Source: Paracyclopina nana (Eukaryota; Arthropoda; Copepoda; Cyclopoida; Cyclopettidae). From it: 64,000 bases of DNA. The stretch covers positions 7,068,001-7,132,000 of the forward strand of contig JAGUCH010000004.1 in the NCBI GenBank assembly GCA_019096065.1. Direction: 5' to 3'. A program made the position numbers and the translations under genes. Below the pieces are notes generated by a model. It had not been told where the DNA came from. It saw nothing but the letters and a program-made list of their open reading frames with translations, and searched no databases. Positions 1 to 10,360 of the stretch are shown piece after piece; position 1 is the stretch's first letter, and every line of letters begins with the position of its first letter.

Positions 1-2216
1 TTTCCGACCACCTACCTAGCCTAAAACATGAGAAGCTGATTCTAATCTAAATAAAGCTTTAATTTCATATTTATATATTGAGACACCCCATTTTCTCCCG
101 TTCAAAGTCCAGTCTTTTTCCCCCTCATGTTTTTTCCCTCACTCGATCACTGCGTGCTCTCATGATGGAAACTGCCATAGAAGCTACAACTAGTTTTCTT
201 GTATAGTAAATTTGCTCTCTATGTGCACTCGTGTGGAAGATCGCAATGATAATATACACCAATTTACTGAGTAGAAAGTAATATTATATTGAGATCAATC
301 TTATTTGCTATGTTTCTACATCCAAGATTGTTTCCCAAAGGAAAAATGGGCAAGTTTAAATTGGAATTATGGTCCTTTTTGACTAAAATTGCCTATTTTT
401 ACTATAATTACTCAATTTTTTTAAAGGATTACTTCATGGCAGTTAAACGGAATGGCTTTAAATCTAAAAACACAAGTCACTTAATATCAAGATGTCATAG
501 TCCTGATGTTATGCATAAGTAAAAAGAGTAACCATTTAAAATAATTCATTTGGAACAGTTTAAGGGGGATTTTTACTGAGTAAATATTTTTTTATTATCA
601 GTTTTAGTAGTAGTTGCAACAATGATCGAATTTTTGCGGATTGGAACTTTACCTTTCAAACTTTAAACCTATCGAACTTTTGCGGATTCGAACTTCGACC
701 TGTCGAACTTTTGCGGATTCGAATCTGAACAGATATACCTTTCCATCACACTCTTGGTCAAATTAGACAAAACTTCCTTAATTTACCTTTTTGTGACATA
801 ATCTACAATCTTACACATACTTTTCAATGGTTATTTAATATATTACTTTATATTTTGTCTGCACATGTGTTAGATATTTGGCTTATTTTTTATGTAACTC
901 TTGAGCCCACAAAAGCTGATTTAACTTTGTGTGTGGTCTCAGCTGATTTTTATGGTTCTGTGACTCTATAAAATGTTTTTTCATTCTTCTTATCACGTGC
1001 TCTTAGCTGCCTATTTGTAAGAATGCACATATAGGACATTGAACTCAGGTGTCTAAAAATATAATGTATTTTTTTCAATTTTATGCTCATGATCGTCAAC
1101 AGTCAACAGAGAGGAAAAAATGAATTCAAGCCCAAAATTGTTACCATGATATATGTATGTGCTACACATCAATTTATTGCATTTCTATCACTATGGATTG
1201 TTACATTTGAGTGAGCAGACAAAGTTATTAAAATTGCAACTTTTCTGAAAAAAGAACGCAAAAAACAAACAAAACATACCTACACCATCTAATCTGTATT
1301 TCAGACTTTTCAACCCTTTAAAAAATATATTTTTTAAATTTTTTTAGCACTTTAAAGATTTATGAGTTCATTTAAATAGGACTTCACTCCTTTTAGCGTA
1401 ATTAACCGCAATGTTTTTCGGTTTTAATGCTCAACCACCGAAATTGGTTTTCATCATTACTTTTCTGAGTGAAGAAGTTGAGTGCATCAGGTTAAAGCCC
1501 TCTCTCAGCAAGCCATGAAATATTTGTTATTTGGCACAATATGGCTCTATAATTGATTTGAATTGGTTTTTGAACACCATTTATGTAACTAATGAAAGGA
1601 AACTCAGACATCTCATATTACTAATATAGTTTGACTAATAATACATATAAAAAACATGACCATAAATCATCATTCACTTTGTAAAATAGAAACATCTTAT
1701 ATCTGATATTAATGGACAGAAAATTAGAGTCTGATCTAAAGAAAATGAGCCAATTTGCAAAAAAAACTTTAATTTTAGTTGAAGTTTCAATACCTTCTCA
1801 CTGCTTTCATCCTTTTCTCATGTTTTCCTTTTCCTAAGGAGAAAATGGGCAAAAAATAATTGCTATCTGAAAGAATGAAGATTTATTGAAATTGAAAATT
1901 GCCTACTTTTGCATGAAAATTTTCTGACTGTGAGCTTTATATTAAAACAACCTAAGCATGATGTACTACTATGTCATTAGAAAGCATCATCATTTCTACC
2001 CATGCAAAACCCATGAAGAAATTCCAAAGTCTCTGTACAAACTCTGGGTGGCTCATTAATTTTGGATCAGACTCTGCTGTGATGTGTTTCATTCTGGCTC
2101 TTGTACAGCAGCTCCATTGGAGTGAAACAAAGCTAAGCAGAACAGCATTCACGCTTTGAACCACACCTCCAGCTACTGCAGTGGAGCAGTGGAATTTGTA
2201 GACAGTTGCCTCCATA
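1..2216. other. AT-rich region without a supported gene
   Basis: No open frame here has a family signature, a good start and consistent splice sites. The only clear structure is a short degenerate repeat at about 625-730, where a unit containing TCGAACTTTTGCGGATTCGA occurs three times. An antisense frame at 1952-2266 overlaps the next feature but shows no recognisable domain. Confidence 0.5.
625..730. repeat. short degenerate tandem repeat, three units
   Basis: Three near copies of a motif reading TCGAA(T/C)TTTTGCGGATT(G/C)GAA are spaced about 34-50 bp apart. The last two are nearly identical. Origin unknown. Confidence 0.6.
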
Positions 2217-2453
2217 ATGTGGTCAAGGGCATTAGCTCTTGCTGCAGTGGGATTTGTAGTTACCATACTCCAGTGCCATCATGGTTACACTTACATGGGG
2301 CGCTATGGCAGCCCCTATGTCCACTACTTGAGACCTCATTACCTCGTCAACTATCCTACCAATGGACATCAGGGCCAAGCTGCAGTGCCTGCAAGTAACA
2401 AAAGACCACCTTTGAAAGCACCTGACACACCTGCTGCATCAGTAAATGGGTAA
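2217..2453 (+). CDS. possible small secreted Tyr/His/Pro-rich protein
   Basis: A 78-residue frame opens with ATG and a textbook signal peptide: a basic n-region (MWSR) followed by a hydrophobic stretch ALALAAVGFVVTILQ. The mature part is rich in Tyr, His, Pro and Gly (YMGRYGSPYVHYLRPHY), like some small cuticle or secreted peptides, and has no cysteine pattern after the leader. The terminal codons read GTAAATGGGTAA, so a splice donor near the end is possible and the frame could be a first exon. It lies 500 bp upstream of the amino-acid oxidase, which lacks a visible signal peptide, so a joint transcript cannot be excluded. I recognise no family and the call rests on composition alone. Confidence 0.4.
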   Translation: MWSRALALAAVGFVVTILQCHHGYTYMGRYGSPYVHYLRPHYLVNYPTNGHQGQAAVPASNKRPPLKAPDTPAASVNG

Positions 2454-2957
2454 AACTTACCAATTTTATACATGAGGTTTTGGAATTATGATGTTTGATT
2501 TACTATATGATTGTTGAAGTGTAAACAATTTTATGACAGTTGGGGGATGTAAAGTTTATAGACGTGCTTTAGATAAACTATGAGACACTTGAAAATATCT
2601 TTGCAGCAAGTGTAATTGTGCATAGAAAATGTCCCACCTAGCTGATTTGCTGCTTATGTCATGCTTTCATTACATAAGCAAAACTTGTTGTGAAAAAGGG
2701 CAAAAGCCAGCTTCACAGAAGTTGTTTCCCCCTCTCAGCTATTTTACATCCCTGCTTCATTTAAACTTACAACGTGGCTAAGAATATGGGCCATAAGTCT
2801 GTAATTAATGAGACATTCTGTATGCACAAATTCATTTGCTGGGCAATTATTTTCAAGCGTGCTCAAGCTTTGCTCAAATTACTTTCAGTTACTTTACGTC
2901 CCTTGAGTGTCATAAAGTCGTCAGCATGATAACAAAGGGGTATAACTATATTTAAGG
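2454..2957. other. intergenic spacer
   Basis: AT-rich spacer before the oxidase. Nothing is recognised except a TTTAAG acceptor-like sequence immediately before the oxidase ATG, which would allow an undetected upstream exon. Confidence 0.4.
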
Positions 2958-4658
2958 ATGCAGTCAAAAGTGTGCCATGACAAGAATGATGGTGAGCCCA
3001 CATACTACAAGGCCTTTGTTGAAGGCTTGCCAATGTGCAAGGCCAACAGGTGTTGCAAAGAAGTCATCATTGTGGGCTCAGGCATGTCTGGCCTCACTGC
3101 AGCTATAATGCTCAAGAATGCTGGTCATAAAGTGAAGATTTATGAAGCCTCATCAAGAGTTGGTGGCAGAGTGCAGACCCACAGGGATTTGGGTGAAGGT
3201 TGGCAAGGAGAATTGGGAGCCATGAGGATTCCAAAGCAGCACAGATTCACCCTGACAGCTGCCAAAAAGTACAACCTCACTTTGGCCCCATTCCACAATG
3301 ATCCTCACAGGTTCCACTATGAGGGCAAAACCATCCAGAGGAAAGACACAGGTGGCAAATCCATGAATTACTTCCTAGATGAGCTGAACAATGTGCACAA
3401 GCCCATGGCTGAGGCTCAAAAGGAGATTGATGATGCCCTGAAGGAACCACTGGAGGATTTCAAGACAATGCCATGGAGAGACTTGCTGCAAAAATATGAC
3501 AAGTACTCACTGAGGGGTTGGCTGACAGAGAGGGCCAACTTGTCCACAATCACTGTGGACTACATTGGCATCTTTGGCAATATTGAGCCTTTCCTGGAAG
3601 ACTCCCTCCTGGAGACTTTGGTGGGTGAGTGCACCCACACTGATCCTCAGTTCCAGTACATTTTGCATGGCATGGACTTGCTGCCAAGGGCCATGGCTGC
3701 TGAGCTGTCTGGCCAGATTCACTTCAACTCCAAGGTTACCAAGATTGAGCAGGATGCCAAAAGGGTAAGAGTGACTTATGACTGCAGAGGCACAGCTTGT
3801 CCTTCCGATGGAAATCCCATGGATCAGGCTGATTATGTCATCTTGACCACAGCAGCTGGTCCTACTCAGTCCATTGATTTCAAGCCCAAATTGAGTGGGG
3901 AGAAAATCCATGCTTTAAGAACTGCCAGGTGAGGATTCTTTTAGTGACACATCATTTTGGCTGCTTTTCACACTCTCTGGCCACTTTCAGGTACTCCTCA
4001 GCAAATAAGGTTCTACTCGTTTTTGAGTATCCATTTTGGGAGCAGTACAATCCTACTATAGGTGGCGCCACTTTGACAGATTTGCCTGTCAAGCAAATAT
4101 ACTATGAAATGAACAAGTCCAAATCAGGTAAGCAAAATAGGAAAATTGCCAATTTCATATAGGTTTTTATTATTTAGCAACCAGACACTAGCAAGCTAAA
4201 TTCTGCAAAAACTCTTTAATCAATTTTTTCAGGTGTGGGTGTCATTTTAGCCAGCTACACTTGGGGCAGAGATGCTCAAAGGCATGTGGGCATGTCTGAT
4301 GATGACCTTATTGAGGAATGCCTCAAATCCATTGCCATTGTCCATAATATTTCATTGGACAAAACTAAAAAGCTGTTTATGCATGGTGTTGTCAAAAGGT
4401 GGGACTTGGATGAATTTGTGCTTGGAGCATTTGCCCAATTCCAGCCTTATCAGGTATAAAAACCTATGAATAACTATTTCATTTGGAGAATGCCATGCAT
4501 GTTTTGCATAGTTTTTGGACATTGATGATGATCTGAGAAAGAGCCAAGGCAGGATATTTTTTGCTGGTGAGCATACCATGCATCCACATGCTTGGATTGA
4601 CACAGCCATGAAAAGTGGAGCCAGAACTGCAATGGAAGTGGCAAATGCAAGATGCTGA
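2958..4658 (+). CDS. L-amino-acid oxidase-like flavoprotein (4 exons)
   Basis: FAD-dependent amine oxidase family, which oxidatively deaminates L-amino acids to keto acids, ammonia and hydrogen peroxide. Exons 2958-3928, 3991-4127, 4233-4453 and 4512-4658 join in phase to 491 residues, close to the family's usual ~500. The Rossmann dinucleotide motif VGSGMSG is at residues ~40-46, followed by EASSRVGGRVQT and the GAMRIP stretch. The C-terminal FAD-binding block is RIFFAGEHT...HAWIDTA, which closely matches snake-venom and fish LAAOs. The start is the first ATG after an in-frame stop. The first 36 residues show no signal peptide although most family members are secreted, so an upstream exon may be missing; an acceptor-like TTTAAG sits directly before the ATG. 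A poly-A run at ~4684-4699 follows the stop. Family confidence is high; substrate is unknown. Confidence 0.9.
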
Positions 4659-6640
4659 TAAAAAAGAACATTTTTTTACCCACCAAAAAAAAAAAAAAAT
4701 CCCTAAAGAAATTCATCTCATCAAGTCCCATGAGCTTTAACTGAGGGAGAGCTTTGTAATTCTGAGGGGCATAAAAATAATAAAAATGATAAAGATGATT
4801 CTTCCGCATCAGAGTGACTTTATTTAACAATTTACGGATCTTTTTTATAGCCATGGCAATTTTTCAATCATGTGCCTTTTTCAGCCCAAAGTAAGAGTTT
4901 TGCGAGCTATTACTTATTATCAAGCTGGTTTCCTTTAACAAATCGACGTTTTTCCCAACTTTTCAGCTGCAGTTCATTATTCTGAACCTCTATAGCAACT
5001 GTAATTTTTAAACTTAATTTAAAGGGTTAATCAAAATAACCTATTTTAAAGAACAGGAAGCGGAAGTAGCAACAAAGAAGCATGTTTGCCGAGTAGTGTC
5101 ACACCAGAAAAAGCCAAAAATTGCCGAAAAGAACCAAAAGTTGCGAATAGAAAGGCAAATCATAACAATACAACGCCTACTTGCGATCAAATGCGGGAAA
5201 CATTTACTGGTAAACGGAAGCTGACCACCAATTTGTTTTAAAATCGTTTTACTTAATTTGAGGCAAACAAAACTTTTGAGCATCCTGTATGAGCTTACCG
5301 CGTAAAAGAATGCCAAAGTTTCTTTAATTCTCATCTTAAAAATAATTTAAATAATCATTATTGTTTCAATACAAGAATTGTCATCATATAAAAACCAATA
5401 CACTTTACTAATAAGTGCTAGGCGGGGGTTGTTTCGTTCTATGCCTTATAGGCTGACGTAAACACAAACAAAAAAACAGCAAGCGCCAAACCAATGTGCC
5501 CTGTGCAACGTAACTTGAAATTCGCCAGAAATTAGTAAAAGCAGCCTTTTTCTAGATTTACTATTAAGAAACTATTGCCACTGCATCTTTATCTGGTAGC
5601 TATGTCTCAATGTCCGTTTCATTGTAAGTTTTGCCCGTGACGGCCGAAAGGAAGCTGCAACTGCTGTATAGCAAATGTTATTGTTATGATTTGCATTTCT
5701 ATTGGTTGCTACAAAAGAGGGTAATTGACTTTAAATCATCTTACACGGCAAGGTTACGCAAGTCACAGAAATTACATTTTTTGCTCCAAGATTGATAAAG
5801 TAAAGTCAATCAAGCAGCTCTTTTTTCCCATAAAAATATGCAATTTTTGTTAGTTCCTCTCAACAAAAAATGGACAAAGCATAGACACTTCAAATTCAAT
5901 AGGTGAATGGAAAATTTTCTTGAAACGCGTGCTGAATTTGTCATATCTGTTCACATCAGTTAATTCAATCAATTTTTTCCGAAACTTTTTTAATTCCACA
6001 AAGAAGTGTTACATGATGCATGAAAATTCCACATCTTAAAGTCATATTCATAGAGGCCTTGTAAATAGTATGCCATTTTGTAAGTGAATTTACTACTGAT
6101 TGCGTAATTCTCCTTTCTTACATAAGTAGTCATAATTGAAGTGACTAAATACAATTTTATGAGAAACTTAATTTTAAGTAGGTTTTGACCCTTCACATTG
6201 TTATTCATTAAATGAGCCGTATTTATTTATGAGAATATTTTACTACCCAATTATTAAGTATAAATCCCACAAACGTTTTGTATGAGGTCACTTTTTCGTT
6301 AAGGCTGAATGAAAGAAAAGCATGGCCTTTTGAAGGCTGAATTTAGTCAGTGTTTTAAGTAAGTAGTGAATCCTCAAGTCAGAATTAAAAGATAGCTTAA
6401 AGCCAACTTTTTAGCTCGTTTTGGCAGAAATAAGCCTTTTTCTTGTTTTCATCAATGTTTCTGCCTCAATCGTACTTTGGTACAAGGCTTGCAAGGCTTA
6501 TAAGGCCGTTTTGTAAGGGCATTAAGGAACCCAATAATGAGCAATTGCCTTTCATTACGTAAATGTGGTAAAGTAGTGAAGCATGCCAAGTCCAAATCAT
6601 CATCTCTCTTCTCTGGTCTTTTTCCTCCTCTCCTTTGAAA
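4659..6640. other. intergenic region, about 2 kb, no gene seen
   Basis: AT-rich DNA with no frame that carries a domain or a consistent splice pattern. Antisense frames at 4474-4854, 5041-5334 and 5990-6208 are unsupported. The distal end carries the heat-shock promoter listed separately. Confidence 0.5.
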
Positions 6641-6648
6641 GCCAGAGA

Positions 6649-6728
6649 GAATGTTCCAGAAAATCGTTGGAAGAGCTATGCAGTAACCGCGTGGAACCTT
6701 CTGAAGGCTTCCAAGTTACATAAAATAT
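6649..6728 (+). promoter_or_regulatory. heat-shock promoter: HSE clusters and TATA-like box
   Basis: A perfect three-unit heat-shock element GAATGTTCCAGAA (GAAnnTTCnnGAA) lies at 6649-6661. A second imperfect array at 6694-6711 has GAA, TTC and TTC units in register with one degenerate unit. ATAAAATA at ~6720-6727 is a plausible TATA box. These sites sit about 120-195 bp upstream of the small heat-shock protein start, the expected arrangement for HSF-driven transcription. Confidence 0.8.
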
Positions 6729-6844
6729 CCTGCTCTGTACAACTGCAACTTCAGTCACTCAGGTAAAGCTGGTCAGACCACATTCACATACTATACTGTT
6801 ATCTTCCTTGTAAATAAATTGAACAAAGGAAAAAATAGCATAGC

Positions 6845-7378
6845 ATGGTCTCAACATGCTCCTATAGTAGCCAAGGCAAAAAGGTGAGCTTCCAGTTGAT
6901 TCCGGAGGTTTTGAAGCCCAAAAAGGACATAGTGATCCCTGTGAGATTGAGGGGTTCCTTCAAGAGTCCGGATTTCACTGTCCTGGAACTGATGGACAAA
7001 ATGGTCCTTGCTCCACCTCAAGAGGTCAAGGTTATTTCTTATAAAGTGTACGAAGATGAGGCTGAGGTGGAAGTCCAATTGAGGCTGACTGGCTATGACA
7101 TCCACTCGGTGATCTTGTCTGCAGAATTCGTTGAAAACCATGTCCTGGTGATCAAAGGCCTTCAGAAGAGCAATGGCATGCTAGCCTTTGAGAGGAAGTT
7201 CAAGCTGCTGTCTGAAAGGTGCTTGATTGATCAAACTGTGTCAAGGCTGACCAAGGAGAAGGATGGCTCGCTGGTCCTCACCATAACTACTCCTAAAGTG
7301 ATTTGGAAGTACAATGACAAAAAGGCAATACATAACGATGTCAAAGTAGTCCCCATTTCAATGGCTGCAGCAATGTGA
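6845..7378 (+). CDS. small heat-shock protein (alpha-crystallin/Hsp20 domain)
   Basis: Intronless 177-residue protein, the usual size for a metazoan sHSP. These are ATP-independent holdase chaperones that bind unfolding proteins as oligomers. The alpha-crystallin domain spans roughly residues 70-152. It begins at YEDEAEVEVQLRL, contains the strand around FVENHVLVIKGL, and ends in the conserved block KEKDGSLVLTITTPK. The N-terminal part is divergent and has no WDPF motif. Absence of introns and the upstream heat-shock elements both fit a rapidly inducible stress gene. No orthology to a named sHSP can be claimed. Confidence 0.85.
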   Translation: MVSTCSYSSQGKKVSFQLIPEVLKPKKDIVIPVRLRGSFKSPDFTVLELMDKMVLAPPQEVKVISYKVYEDEAEVEVQLRLTGYDIHSVILSAEFVENHVLVIKGLQKSNGMLAFERKFKLLSERCLIDQTVSRLTKEKDGSLVLTITTPKVIWKYNDKKAIHNDVKVVPISMAAAM

Positions 7379-7560
7379 TTGAATAGAGCAGAGAAACACG
7401 TAATTTATAAGTGCATTAAAAAATAGATTAATAAAGACAAAAAAAATGTGAAATGATTCCAGTTTGTTTTACGCAGCAGTTAGTCAAGGTAATCACAGTT
7501 TTTATACTACACCTATTATATCACAGCAACAACAATAACATGCTTTTAAGTAGATCAATG

Positions 7561-8771
7561 TCAACCAAGGCCAACATCAAGGCTCATCATGATGAGAAAT
7601 CCAACCATGGCTCCCCAAGAGGCCACTTTTCCATTACCACTATAAATTTAGAGCAAATAGAGGTTAAATAAATTAATTTTAATTAATTGGTAAAGTACCA
7701 AGATTGAGCTTCTGGAATTATGTCATCTATGACAACATACACCATGGCTCCAGCTGCAAAGGCCAAAGCATAAGGTAGAATGGGCTCAATGTAGGCAACC
7801 AATAGAGCTCCCAAAACACCAGCAACTGGCTCTACCAGACCGCTCAATTGACCATACCTGAGATAGGGCAAGGAAAAAAGTAGAAACTAGATATCTCTAT
7901 ATTTTTTCAAGCTATTACCAAATGGCTTTGCCAGCAGAGTATCCAGCTGCTTTGAGAGGCAAGCTCACAGCTAGGCCCTCTGGGAAGTTTTGGATGCCAA
8001 TGCCAATAGCTAGGTTTCTGGCATTCTCAAAGGTGGCCTTGTCACTTTTGCCCACAGCTCCAAATCCCACACCTACAGCCAAACCCTCAGGGATGTTGTG
8101 AACTGTGATGGCCACAATCAGCAGCAAAATCCTCTTCCACCTTTCTTCCTTTTGCCCATCTTTCCCATACTTGTCATCCAAGTCATCCATTTGCCCATCT
8201 TCTCCAGAGTCACAGCCTGGATTATGATGCCTTCTCTGTCGTAGACCTAATTCCCCCCAAAAGATAATGATCATAATAAAATATTAATGTATACTTGTTT
8301 AGTGTCACCATTTGATATTGGAATGGAGGTTGATACTGAGGAGGTGTCACTTGGTGAGTCATCATCTTCTTCAGATTTGTTAAGTAGAACATTAATGGGT
8401 GAGTCAATTCCAGCATGAGACATGACCACATCAGAGCCATAGACAAATGCTGCTCCAAGGAAGAATCCAATGGCAACAGGTACAAATGCAAATTGTTCTC
8501 CAAAAGTGTCAGCAGCCATTTCTATGGCAGGGGCCAAAAGGGACCAATATGAGGCTGCCAGCATCACTCCAGCCGCAAATCCAAGGCTGCCATCTAACAG
8601 AACTCTCTGGAAACCAAAAAAGTTGTGAAACAAATGCTGACTTAAATGTTCCTTTTTAATGACCTGGTTGCCTTGGATGAAAAAGGCCAAAGCTGCACCA
8701 GCAGCTGTAAGACCCCATGTCAACAGAGTTCCTAAAAGAGCCTGCACAACAGGTGAAGCTTGCTCAATCAT
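7561..8771 (-). CDS. SLC39A11: zinc transporter ZIP11 (SLC39A11), 5 exons
   Basis: ZIP-family zinc importer of the gufA/ZIP11 subgroup, a multi-pass membrane protein of Golgi, nuclear or plasma membranes in vertebrates. Exons 8771-8664, 8606-8295, 8235-7919, 7857-7699 and 7639-7561 keep phase and give 324 residues (human about 340). Signature segments are nearly identical to vertebrate ZIP11: [19 protein letters not shown], the zinc-site helices [15 protein letters not shown] and [16 protein letters not shown], then [26 protein letters not shown] and the final MMSLDVGLG. The acidic cytosolic loop ([13 protein letters not shown]) is lineage-specific. Two introns are stop-free multiples of three, so an unspliced reading looks deceptively open. 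The start is the ATG at 8771, aligning with the vertebrate start. It lies 90 bp downstream of MRPL46 on the same strand. Confidence 0.93.
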
Positions 8772-8861
8772 GACTGACTTTGACAAAACATCTGTCTTCT
8801 GTTGAACACCTGCAAAGTTAAACTTGGATCAGTTGAATTATATGATGGCAGCACTCTGAGA

Positions 8862-9787
8862 TCAATCTTCATCATATAAAATGTTTAATAACGTAGACTT
8901 GAATCTAGCATCAATGATTTCTTCCAGCTCCGATCTTGTGATCCACTGATAGTCTAGGCTTTTGTCTAAGGCTCCACTCTTGTAGTAGCCTTTGTAGATG
9001 AACACCTTTTCGCCACGAGCTTTACTCTCCTCTTGTGCCTCTTTGGAGTATTTCAACTTCAGATGAGCAAAAGGTGCATTGCCAATGATTTGCACACGGA
9101 AATCTTTGCCACAAGTGTCTTTGATTGCTTTTTCTGAAGTCTCGCGAAGCGAAGGTTCTACGGTGTGACCTGTCATGGGTAAAGTCCAAATGTTGTCCTT
9201 TTTGATGAGCAAGAACAGGGACTTGTCCAGACATCTGTCCGAGGACTGTTTGTTATTTGTTTTATCGTCCTCAGTGATTCTTGAGGCTGGGACAAACTTG
9301 TCAGCCTCTTTTCTCCAATATTCTTCATCGTCCATTGCGGTATTGAGCAACATTTTCTCAGCTGGAATTTTTTCCCCTCTCTTCTTCATTTCAGCCAATT
9401 TCCTAGAGGAACTTATTTTAAGCAGAGTCATCAAAATTGTAAATTAAAGCCAGCTCACAAATCTTCTTCATGGCGAATCTCATGGTCACACTTTTTTGAC
9501 TGTTCAATTTCCAATTGATCTAAGAGAGTCTGCATTTTCAGCTCGAATTCCGACAACTCTGGGGTCAACAGCGGCAATCTTTCCACAATGACTGCAGTAG
9601 AGATGCGCCACTTCTTTGGTGTCCATTTCTCTGCTGTTGGATTCGATAATGTGACATTTGACCGGACTGAAAGAGGAAACATTACAGCATATGTTTGGTA
9701 ATTAGGTAGGGTAAAGTTACGAGCAAAGGAAGCTAAACTTTGCTTCGTAATGGCCCTCCTCACGAGGTTTGAAGAGATAGTGAACAT
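8862..9787 (-). CDS. MRPL46: mitochondrial ribosomal protein mL46 (MRPL46), 3 exons
   Basis: Large-subunit mitoribosomal protein with a degenerate NUDIX fold. Exons 9787-9721, 9666-9459 and 9402-8862 give 271 residues (human 279). The N-terminus (MFTISSNLVRRAITKQSLAS) is basic, hydroxylated and lacks acidic residues, as expected for a mitochondrial presequence. Conserved points include LDQLEIEQSKKCDHEIR, matching the human LLQQIEIERS...DHELR segment, the hydrophobic NUDIX strand FLLIKKDNIWTLP, and IGNAPFAHLKLKY before the C-terminal WITRSELEEI. The start ATG gives the presequence; longer upstream frames only extend into AT-rich leader. It is head-to-head with DRP1 across 573 bp and 90 bp upstream of SLC39A11. 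Confidence 0.9.
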
Positions 9788-10360
9788 TTTTGGCGTAAAG
9801 TTGCGCAAATATTTGATATTTGATAAAATATCACCACTTATTTTAATAGTGCGATAAATGTAAATAACGTCAGATCGAAAAGAGTCAATGTAACAGAATA
9901 CGTTCACTCAATCCATTTTTAAAGCCAATTGATAAAAGTTGCTTCATTAAACTCGTTTTTCTATTACTTTTCTAGATTTCTTTTACATAACATAAGTTTG
10001 AATTCTCATGGACAAATCAGTTTTATTTCGAATTTAAAAATTTTGAAAGCCTTAAAAAGTGTAAAAAAGTAACTTTGCAGACAACAAAGATTTTACAGCA
10101 TTTTCTCGGGCGTAGCAAAGTGCTATAAACAAATGTTGCCAAATTCAAGCAGGTTAAAAAGCTGACAACTTTTATGAAAAGCTAACCACAAAAAATACAT
10201 TTGATCGTAAATTGGATAGTTCGTAAGCCAAAACTAAAAATAAATTAAAACTGGTGAATTCCACTTGAGATGGAGCGTCAATTTGGGATCGTTGCTGAGT
10301 CAGCTGACAAAATCAATGGAATTTTGAAATTTGAATCAACAACAACAATTTCGAGTTAAG
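9788..10360. promoter_or_regulatory. divergent promoter between MRPL46 and DRP1
   Basis: A 573-bp AT-rich spacer separates two genes transcribed away from each other, so both promoters must lie here. TGCTGAGTCAGCT at 10293-10305 matches the 13-bp Maf recognition element TGCTGAGTCAGCA in 12 of 13 positions. This would suit CncC/Nrf-Maf control. No TATA box stands out. Confidence 0.5.

Noticed and set aside
1952..2266. Antisense 104-residue frame
   Set aside because: It has no recognisable domain and overlaps a better candidate with a signal peptide on the plus strand.
8607..8663. An extra ~19-residue insertion in ZIP11 and similar insertions in MRPL46 and fibrillin
   Set aside because: These are stop-free introns of 54-57 bp with GT...AG ends; removing them restores alignment with the families.
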